Source: Actinomycetes bacterium
GTDB taxonomy: Bacteria; Actinomycetota; Acidimicrobiia; Acidimicrobiales; Palsa-688
Direction: 5' to 3'
NCBI GenBank assembly: GCA_021816565.1
Contig: JAKAXN010000205.1
Location: forward strand, 1-7,875
Length of the DNA: 7,875 nucleotides
Shown: piece by piece, positions 1 through 4,877 of the stretch
How positions within the stretch are numbered: the stretch's first letter is position 1
How the letters are laid out: every line of letters begins with the position of its first letter
Translations under genes and position numbers: made by a program
Notes under the pieces: model-generated
Database searches by the model: none
What the model saw: only the letters and a program-made list of their open reading frames with translations
What the model was told of the DNA's origin: nothing

Positions 1-1248
1 CGCACCGGGAGGCTTGACCCGAAGACGGAGGAGCCGCCCAAGTCGGAAAGACCGGCCGGTCAGCGCCCCCAGCACCTGCCAGGCGGCGACGGCCAGGATG
101 ATCAGGTAGCCGCCCCACCACAGCCCGGCGGTGGCCGGGTTGCTCTTGGGCAGGGTCCAGAGGGTGGCCACCAGCAGCAGCGCCCACTGGCTAGCAAGAA
201 TACGCTGCGTGGCGGCCACGCCGGCCAGGCCGGCCAGGACCAGCGCCGGTGACCAGTAGTAGGCGAAGGTGACGGGCTCGAACAGCGGTCGAAGCACCAG
301 GATCAGCGCCGCCACCGCGATGATCCCGGGGGCGTCGCGGACGCCGCGTAGTCGCCACCCGGTCCACGCAGCCAGCAGGGTGGCGGTGCTGCGGGTGACG
401 GTTGAGGTGTGCCGCCCGAACCAGTCGACGAAGACCGCCCCGTGTCCCTCGAATCCCGACAGCGGGTTGGTGGGCAGGAACAACGCCTTCGAAGCGTCTT
501 TCCAGTCGACCCCGAGCAGGTAGAGCGTGAAGGCGCCTGGGAGGGCCACGCCCGCCAGCAGGGATCGCAGGCGCTCACCCCGGGGGGCGGCGGCTATGGC
601 GAATGGAAGGAGCAGGACCGCCCACTGCTTGAACGACACCGCCACTGACAGATACAGCGCAGCCCGGACGTAGTCGCCGGTGATGATCCTCCGCAGAGCC
701 CAGATGACTGCGGTGAGGGCCAGGACGTCCTCAAAGTGGCCCCAGTCGAACGCGGGTACCAGCACTATGCCCACCGCCGCCAGCTGGAGCAGCCACAGTC
801 GCGAGCGCACGCCGACATCCCATGCCAGGCGGCGGACCGCGTGGAGCAGGAAGACTCCGAAGACCAGTGTGTAGGGACCGATCACCAGCCAGGCGCCCGG
901 GTGTGGCAGGGGGACGGGAGATCCTTCGGTGAGCCCCAGACGGTCGATGAGCCCGCTGGCGGGGGCGATGAGGATGAACGACAGCGGCAGGGCGTACGAG
1001 ATCGTCCCCTGGTAGACGTAGCCGAGGGCCCCGTTCCAGACGAATCGGCCTCCGTTGACCGTCATCCAGACATCCGAGGGGACAGCCCATCCGCCTCTCA
1101 CCCCCAGGACCCAGCCGAAACGGAGGCTGACCGTCATGGCCGCCACCACGAACAGGCCACCGATCAGCACCGAGGACGGCCAGGCGGCTCGGTCCTGGGC
1201 CGTCCGCCCAGTCTCCGTCGGGAAGGTTGTCACGTGTGCTGCTGCCAT
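1..1248 (-). CDS. Polytopic membrane protein, GT-C/GT87-like glycosyltransferase candidate (3' end outside window)
   Basis: This reading frame is open from an ATG at 1248-1246 to the left edge: 416 codons with no stop, so the C-terminus is missing. The start is set by a strong GGAGGAG nine bases upstream. The protein is very hydrophobic, with roughly nine to eleven membrane segments (for example near residues 27-45, 118-136, 150-166, 195-219, 227-245, 305-320, 330-346 and 377-396). A short soluble N-terminus precedes the first segment. The first outer loop holds PSDVWM with an acidic residue near 59, where GT-C enzymes usually carry their catalytic Asp. A DWGHFED stretch (about 168-174) and SFKQWAVLLLP (about 205-215) resemble the K-x-x-P-L-L-L-P region of GT87/DUF2029 polyprenyl-sugar-dependent mannosyltransferases. 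The family call comes from pattern recognition, not alignment. Placement just after pilA suggests, by inference, a role in glycosylating pilin or another surface polymer. It could instead be an unrelated membrane protein. Confidence 0.7.
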   Translation of the reverse strand, partial: MAAAHVTTFPTETGRTAQDRAAWPSSVLIGGLFVVAAMTVSLRFGWVLGVRGGWAVPSDVWMTVNGGRFVWNGALGYVYQGTISYALPLSFILIAPASGLIDRLGLTEGSPVPLPHPGAWLVIGPYTLVFGVFLLHAVRRLAWDVGVRSRLWLLQLAAVGIVLVPAFDWGHFEDVLALTAVIWALRRIITGDYVRAALYLSVAVSFKQWAVLLLPFAIAAAPRGERLRSLLAGVALPGAFTLYLLGVDWKDASKALFLPTNPLSGFEGHGAVFVDWFGRHTSTVTRSTATLLAAWTGWRLRGVRDAPGIIAVAALILVLRPLFEPVTFAYYWSPALVLAGLAGVAATQRILASQWALLLVATLWTLPKSNPATAGLWWGGYLIILAVAAWQVLGALTGRSFRLGRLLRLRVKPPGA

Positions 1249-1257
1249 TGTCGGTTA

Positions 1258-1264
1258 CTCCTCC
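1258..1264 (-). promoter_or_regulatory. Shine-Dalgarno of the membrane glycosyltransferase-like gene
   Basis: On the minus strand GGAGGAG lies nine bases before the ATG at 1248. It starts seven bases after the base of the 1272-1299 hairpin. It is the strongest ribosome binding site in the window and fixes the start of a gene whose stop lies outside the window. Confidence 0.7.
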
Positions 1265-1271
1265 AAAGAAG

Positions 1272-1299
1272 CGGGGCCCCGCCCTAAGGCGGGGCCCCG
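1272..1299 (-). terminator. Perfect 12-bp GC hairpin after pilA (terminator or attenuator)
   Basis: Bases 1272-1283 and 1288-1299 are perfectly complementary over 12 bp, nearly all G-C, with a four-base loop (TTAG on the minus strand). The hairpin begins 26 bases after the pilA stop. The minus-strand sequence just after it is CTTCTTTGG, a broken pyrimidine run rather than a long U-tract. I read it as an intrinsic terminator that may be leaky, or as a 3'-end stabiliser for abundant pilA mRNA. The next gene's ribosome binding site follows within a few bases. Pilin would then be made in large excess over the membrane protein. Confidence 0.75.
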
Positions 1300-1325
1300 A
1301 TCAATCGGACAGCGGTGAGTTGCGC

Positions 1326-1865
1326 TTAGAAGCTGGTGTACCAGGTGCTTCCGGTGCTGGTAGCAGCCGATCCCGGGGTGGCCGCAGCCGTAGGAGCGGT
1401 CACCGTGGCGCACGTGTTGGTAGCCGTGGCCGCGGTCTTGTTGTAGTAGGTGCCATCCGGGGCGCCGGTCGGGTTCGCAGTGTTCACCTGAGCGATGCTC
1501 CAGCAGTTGCCGTCCTTGCCATAGGCGGTGAGCACGACCACATCGCTGATCCCGGTCGACGGGGCAACGAGGATCTCGTTGCCGGTGTTGGTGGTGCTCC
1601 AGGTGGTGACCCAGCTCAGGCTGGGCTCGATGGTCGACAGGTCCGTCGAGAACGACTGCGTGTTGGTCCACTGGGTCTGCTCGGCCGTGAGGGCGTTGCG
1701 CAGGTTGGACTGGGCGGCCCGGGCGTTGGCCGTGTTACGGGCGCCCAGGAAGGTGGGGATGGCGATCGCCAACAGGATGGCGATGATCAGCACCACGACC
1801 ATGAGTTCGATGAGCGTGAAGCCCTCGTCCTCGCGGTCCCGGCGCTCCTTCAGTGAGGACAGCAT
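1326..1865 (-). CDS. pilA: Type IV prepilin (major pilin candidate)
   Basis: This 179-residue prepilin is the subunit of the pilus fibre. It has a charged 15-residue leader ending in EDEG, then the prepilin peptidase site G15/F16 and the mature start FTLIELMVVV. The +5 glutamate (E20) needed for assembly is present, followed by a hydrophobic helix to about residue 40 with the usual IAIPTFL. The mature protein would be 164 residues. Cys121 and Cys152 could close a C-terminal disulfide loop, and the tail is rich in Thr, Ala and Ser. The ATG at 1865 gives a normal short leader. The same frame is open to an ATG at 1982, but that lies inside the riboswitch aptamer and would add 39 unlikely residues. 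A GAAAGG stands 12 bases upstream. A cyclic-dinucleotide riboswitch precedes the gene and a strong hairpin follows it. No prepilin peptidase gene is visible. It could be a pseudopilin, but its single-gene setting with dedicated control favours major pilin. Confidence 0.93.
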   Translation of the reverse strand: MLSSLKERRDREDEGFTLIELMVVVLIIAILLAIAIPTFLGARNTANARAAQSNLRNALTAEQTQWTNTQSFSTDLSTIEPSLSWVTTWSTTNTGNEILVAPSTGISDVVVLTAYGKDGNCWSIAQVNTANPTGAPDGTYYNKTAATATNTCATVTAPTAAATPGSAATSTGSTWYTSF

Positions 1866-1944
1866 CAGTGGTGGTTGCCTTTCGGTTCGGGGATTGTGGC
1901 TGCGAGCGCTGCTTTCGATTCCCTGAACCCGCACCGTTAGGTCC
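1866..1944 (-). promoter_or_regulatory. Putative riboswitch expression platform and pilA 5' leader
   Basis: This is the non-coding segment between the aptamer and the pilA start. It can form a weak hairpin from GCAC (1950-1947) and GTGC (1934-1931). It can also form a longer one, 1929-1920 with 1893-1884, with nine of ten pairs and a loop of about 26 bases. The 3' arm of the longer hairpin ends against the pilA Shine-Dalgarno. There is no U-tract, so I see no intrinsic terminator here. Control of translation initiation fits better than transcription attenuation. The structure is deduced by eye, without energy calculation. Confidence 0.4.
1878..1883 (-). promoter_or_regulatory. Shine-Dalgarno of pilA, overlapped by a possible anti-SD pairing
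   Basis: GAAAGG on the minus strand lies 12 bases before the pilA ATG, a rather long spacer. The overlapping AGGCAACC (1880-1873) can pair with aptamer sequence GGTTACCT (1961-1954) at 7 of 8 positions. The site could therefore be exposed or hidden according to ligand state. Confidence 0.5.
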
Positions 1945-2040
1945 GAGTGCTCCAGGTAACCCGGCTGACCCTCGCTCATCACGTCCGGTCCCGTGGCTTT
2001 GCGTCACCGCCTCTCGGCGGTTTTGCTCTTTTCTCGAGCC
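1945..2040 (-). ncRNA. GEMM-I class cyclic-dinucleotide riboswitch (c-di-GMP-I family, A20 variant) upstream of pilA
   Basis: Read on the minus strand, AGAGCAAA (2029-2022) leads into a six-pair stem, ACCGCC (2021-2016) with GGCGGT (2011-2006), capped by a GNRA tetraloop GAGA (2015-2012). GACGCAAAGCC (2005-1995) follows directly and is the hallmark of GEMM-I aptamers. A second hairpin closes with GACC (1990-1987) and GGTC (1970-1967), followed by the conserved AGCCGGGTTACC (1966-1955). Spacing in the first stem matches the V. cholerae Vc2 aptamer base for base. The A that intercalates between the ligand bases (A47 in Vc2) corresponds to 2000. The position equivalent to G20, which contacts one ligand base, is A at 2027. 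This is typical of GEMM-Ib aptamers that bind 3',3'-cGAMP, though A20 RNAs may also bind c-di-GMP. The outer helix is the least certain part: GCTC (2039-2036) can pair with GAGC (1952-1949). Outer limits are approximate. The likely target is pilA, 80 bases downstream. Confidence 0.88.
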
Positions 2041-2097
2041 CTGCTCGCAACCTCATGATCGGGTGGACGAACCGAACACCTGAGCCTTGACTCCCCC

Positions 2098-2114
2098 CTC
2101 CGGAGAAACCGGAG
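2098..2114. repeat. Short inverted repeat CTCCGG-N5-CCGGAG
   Basis: A perfect six-pair inverted repeat with a five-base spacer (2098-2103 and 2109-2114), 58 bases upstream of the aptamer in the minus-strand direction. On the minus strand a run of six G follows it, and there is no U-tract, so a terminator is unlikely. It may be an operator or may be chance in GC-rich DNA. Confidence 0.35.
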
Positions 2115-2138
2115 TAAACACCGAAATACCGATGCCCC

Positions 2139-2154
2139 CCGGCGTCTCCGCCGG
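2139..2154 (-). terminator. Possible terminator hairpin after the NlpC/P60 gene
   Basis: CCGGCG and CGCCGG (2154-2149 and 2144-2139 on the minus strand) form a perfect six-pair stem with a GAGA loop, 16 bases after the hydrolase stop codon. It is followed by G residues instead of U residues, so it is at best a non-canonical terminator or an mRNA 3' end structure. Confidence 0.3.
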
Positions 2155-2170
2155 ACTACAGGTGGCGCGT

Positions 2171-3631
2171 TCAGGGCGTGGATGTGGTGGTCGGGCCGGG
2201 CTCAGGCACCGTGGCCGATGTGGTCGGCGCCGCCGGGCCGGTGACGGCCGGGACGGTGGAGGTGACCGGGAGCGTGGTGGCCACCGGAGCGGGGGCGGGC
2301 GGCGCCGTGGTGGTGGTGGTCCCGGCCGTCGCCACCGGGGTGGAGGTGACGGGCCGGGCGCCGGGCGGGGGGGTCACCTGGGACGGGACCGGGCCCCGCG
2401 ACGCCAGGACGTCGGGCGGGGCCGGGTGGGAGGTGCTCGGCACGGCCTGCGCCGGCACGGGCACCCCGTCGAAGTGGACCCGCCCGAATCCGGCCAGGTC
2501 GGACCACCAGATCGAGCTGACCCGGACCACGTCGCCGGTGTGGGGGGCGTTGATCATGAGCCCGTCGCCGATGTAGATCCCGACGTGGTGGATGTCGGTC
2601 GTGCCGAAGAACACCAGGTCCCCGGGGAGCAGGTCCGACAGAGGTACCGGGACCGTCCAGGCGTACTGGTCCTCCGACACCCTGGGTATCGACACCCCGG
2701 CGGCCCGCCACACGTACTGGGTGAGCCCGGAGCAGTCGAAGCTGTCGGGGCCGGTGGCGCCCCACAGGTAGGGCTTGCCGAGCTGGGCGAACGCCCAGGC
2801 CAGCGCCACCGGTGTGGTGGGAAGCGGTGCGGGCAGCGGGGACTTCGGGCTGAACTGCAGGTTCCCCCCGGCGCCGGTCAGCGCCGCCCCGGCCTCGGAG
2901 GCCAGGGCCTGGTGGTCGACGGTCACCGCGGCGGCCGAGGAGGCCGACAGGGCCCGCACCTCCCCCTGCAGCCTGGTCATCTGGACCCGCTGGTCGCCGA
3001 GAGCGGCGCGGGCCCGGGCCAGGCTGGCGTCGGCCAGATCCTGCTGGTGGGTGGCGGCCCGCAGGAGGGTCCGTTGACGCGTCTGCTCCCGGCGGGCCCG
3101 GACCAGCACCCCGTAGGGTCCGACCGTGGCCTCGGCGTAGTCGGCGGCGTAGAGGGCCGCCGATCCGGCCCGGGGGCTGATGGTGAGGGCCCCGGAGCCC
3201 GAGGTGTAGAGGAAGATGACCGCCTGGCGGATCGCGCCGGACATGCTCCGGTAGGTCGCAGCCGCTTCGGCGGCGGTCTGGCGGGCCTGCCGGGCCGAGG
3301 CGTCGGCCCGGGCCACAGCGGCCTCGGCCCGCTGCGCCGCGGCGGCGTCGGCGTCCAGGCGGGCCTGGGTCCGGCCGAGGGCGGACAGCAGAGCGGTGCC
3401 GTCGAGGCCCACGCTGCTCAGGGTCAGGGCCCGGGCCAGCAGGGTGGCGGGCTGCTGGCCTGCGGTCAGCGCCGGGTCCACCGCCGGGAGCGGCGGTAGC
3501 GCCACGGTGGTCGTGGTGGTGGGGCCGGCCGGGTCGGCCACCGCCGCTGCGGCCCGGGTCGACATTCCCGCAGCGGAGATGACGGCGACGAGCGCGGCGG
3601 CGAGGAGCCGGCGGGCCGGACGGTGCTGCAT
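2171..3631 (-). CDS. Secreted NlpC/P60 peptidoglycan endopeptidase (RipA-like architecture)
   Basis: This 486-residue exported cell-wall hydrolase is expected to cut stem-peptide bonds in peptidoglycan. Residues 1-30 form a signal peptide with a basic start, a hydrophobic core and an Ala-rich cleavage region. A short TTTTT linker follows. Residues about 75-240 are Ala/Arg/Gln-rich and likely coiled-coil, as in actinobacterial RipA-type enzymes. The C-terminal NlpC/P60 domain spans about 274-385. Its catalytic residues are visible: Cys300 in FDCSG, His349 in HHVGIYIG and a third polar residue His364 in NAPH. A tail of about 95 residues rich in Pro, Thr and Ala ends the protein and may thread through or attach to the wall. 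The ATG at 3631 gives an intact signal peptide. No good Shine-Dalgarno is seen, and the pilC stop is 16 bases upstream, so translational coupling is likely. The place between pilC and pilA suggests local wall opening for the pilus, which is inference. Confidence 0.9.
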   Translation of the reverse strand: MQHRPARRLLAAALVAVISAAGMSTRAAAAVADPAGPTTTTTVALPPLPAVDPALTAGQQPATLLARALTLSSVGLDGTALLSALGRTQARLDADAAAAQRAEAAVARADASARQARQTAAEAAATYRSMSGAIRQAVIFLYTSGSGALTISPRAGSAALYAADYAEATVGPYGVLVRARREQTRQRTLLRAATHQQDLADASLARARAALGDQRVQMTRLQGEVRALSASSAAAVTVDHQALASEAGAALTGAGGNLQFSPKSPLPAPLPTTPVALAWAFAQLGKPYLWGATGPDSFDCSGLTQYVWRAAGVSIPRVSEDQYAWTVPVPLSDLLPGDLVFFGTTDIHHVGIYIGDGLMINAPHTGDVVRVSSIWWSDLAGFGRVHFDGVPVPAQAVPSTSHPAPPDVLASRGPVPSQVTPPPGARPVTSTPVATAGTTTTTAPPAPAPVATTLPVTSTVPAVTGPAAPTTSATVPEPGPTTTSTP

Positions 3632-3647
3632 GTGAGGGTGCGGGCCG

Positions 3648-4877
3648 TCAGTTGTTGTTGCCGACCAGCTTGATGATGTCGAACATCGGCAGGTACAGCG
3701 CCACCACCATGGAGCCGACCGCCCCGCCCAGCACCACGATCAGCAGCGGTTCCAGCAGGGAGGTGAGGGCCTCGACCGTGCGCTGCACCTCCTCCTCGAA
3801 GAAGTTGGCGACCTTGGCCAGCAGGGAATCGAGGGCGCCGGTCTCCTCCCCCACCGCCATCATCTGCGTCACCATCGGGGGGAACACCGGATGCTCGAGC
3901 AGGGGCCTGGTCAGCGGCTCGCCCCGCTTGGCCCCGTCCGCCACCGCGTGCACGCCCTTGGCCACCACCACGTTCGAGACGGTGTCGGCGGTGATCTCCA
4001 GCGACTCGAGGACCGGCACGCCGGAGCTGAGCAGGGTGGAGAGCGTCGAGGCGAAGCGGGCCATGGCCGTCTTGCGGATCAGCCCGCCGAAGATCGGCAC
4101 CCGCAGCAACAGCTGGTCGCGTGCCGCCCGGCCGGTATCGGTGCGGACCCACCTCTTGTAGGCGAAGGCCAGGCCCACGGCCCCGGCCACCACGAACGGG
4201 GCGCCGTGGACCACGACGTTCGATATGGATATGAGAAGCTGCGTCGGCGCCGGGAGCTTGCCGCCCAGCTGGTCGTACATCTTCTTGAAGATGGGGACGA
4301 TGAAGAGCAGCATGGCCCCGAGGATCCCGGTGACCAGCAGCAGCACCATGATCGGATAGGTCATGGCCGAGCGGATCTTGCCCCGCAGCTCGACCTGCTT
4401 CTCGATGGTGGTGGCCAGGTCCGACAGGGTCCGGTCCAGGTTGCCGCCGGTCTCGCCGGCCCGGATCATCGACACGTACAGCCGGCTGAACTGCTTGGGA
4501 TGGCGGTTGAGCGCCTGGGACAGCGAGGAGCCCGACTCGATGTCGGTGCGCACCTGGTCGATGACGGTCTGGAAGTGGGTGTTGCTGGTCTGGGCGGACA
4601 GGATGGCCAGGCTGCGCAGCAGGGTGAGCCCGGCGTTGATCATCGTGGCGAACTGCCGGCTGAAGACCGCTATCTCCTTCAGCTTCACCCGGTTCGAGAT
4701 CCCCGGGATGGGGATTTCCCGCTTGACCCCGGGGCCGGCCTTCTTGTCGATGGCGATGGGCACGTAGCCCATCTGCCGCAGCCGGTTGGCGACCAGAGCG
4801 GTGTTGTCGGCGTCGAGCGAACCGGTCAGTATTTTTCCGGACTTGTCCCGGACCTTGTAGGCGTATGTGGTGGGCAT
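3648..4877 (-). CDS. pilC: Type IV pilus inner-membrane platform protein PilC (GspF family)
   Basis: This 409-residue protein has a length typical of PilC/GspF. It sits in the cytoplasmic membrane and couples the PilB and PilT ATPases to pilin insertion and removal. The N-terminal cytoplasmic part starts with the usual YAYKVRDKSGKILTGSLDADN pattern (residues 5-25). Two T2SSF repeats follow, at about 69-192 and 272-395. Each carries the repeat signature: GETGGNLD at 141-148 and GEETGALD at 343-350. Membrane segments are near 172-195, 222-241 and 375-397. Its ATG shares one base with the pilT stop (TGATG at the junction), so the two genes are cotranscribed and probably translationally coupled. 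The hydrolase gene follows after 16 bases. Nothing appears broken or missing. Confidence 0.96.
   Translation of the reverse strand: MPTTYAYKVRDKSGKILTGSLDADNTALVANRLRQMGYVPIAIDKKAGPGVKREIPIPGISNRVKLKEIAVFSRQFATMINAGLTLLRSLAILSAQTSNTHFQTVIDQVRTDIESGSSLSQALNRHPKQFSRLYVSMIRAGETGGNLDRTLSDLATTIEKQVELRGKIRSAMTYPIMVLLLVTGILGAMLLFIVPIFKKMYDQLGGKLPAPTQLLISISNVVVHGAPFVVAGAVGLAFAYKRWVRTDTGRAARDQLLLRVPIFGGLIRKTAMARFASTLSTLLSSGVPVLESLEITADTVSNVVVAKGVHAVADGAKRGEPLTRPLLEHPVFPPMVTQMMAVGEETGALDSLLAKVANFFEEEVQRTVEALTSLLEPLLIVVLGGAVGSMVVALYLPMFDIIKLVGNNN

Larger units (their letters stand above)
2041..2170 (-). other. Intergenic region between the NlpC/P60 gene and the riboswitch
   Basis: This is the promoter-side part of the 305-base gap between the hydrolase gene and pilA. 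It holds two short GC inverted repeats (annotated separately) and a G-rich run on the minus strand. A pilA promoter is expected here because the riboswitch must be transcribed, but I found no -35/-10 pair good enough to mark. CGAGC (2047-2043) can also pair with GCTCG (2039-2035), which would compete with the outer helix of the aptamer. Confidence 0.4.

Noticed and set aside
731..1090. 119-residue minus-strand frame with an ATG start
   Set aside because: It is out of frame with the polytopic membrane protein on the same strand. Its Pro/Arg-rich sequence lacks any domain, whereas the competing frame has clear membrane segments and a strong ribosome binding site.
736..1287. 183-residue plus-strand frame
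   Set aside because: It lies opposite the membrane protein, runs through the terminator hairpin and has the charged, low-complexity composition of an antisense shadow.
1866..1982. Upstream extension of the pilin reading frame to an ATG at 1982 (218 residues)
   Set aside because: The extra 39 residues read through the riboswitch aptamer and put the class III leader in the middle of the protein. The ATG at 1865 gives a normal 15-residue leader.
2055..2085. Possible -10 element GATCAT for pilA
   Set aside because: It matches only four of six consensus bases, and no credible -35 lies at the proper distance.
2305..2320. GTG trinucleotide repeat as a possible microsatellite
   Set aside because: On the minus strand it simply encodes the Thr run in the low-complexity Pro/Thr tail of the NlpC/P60 protein.
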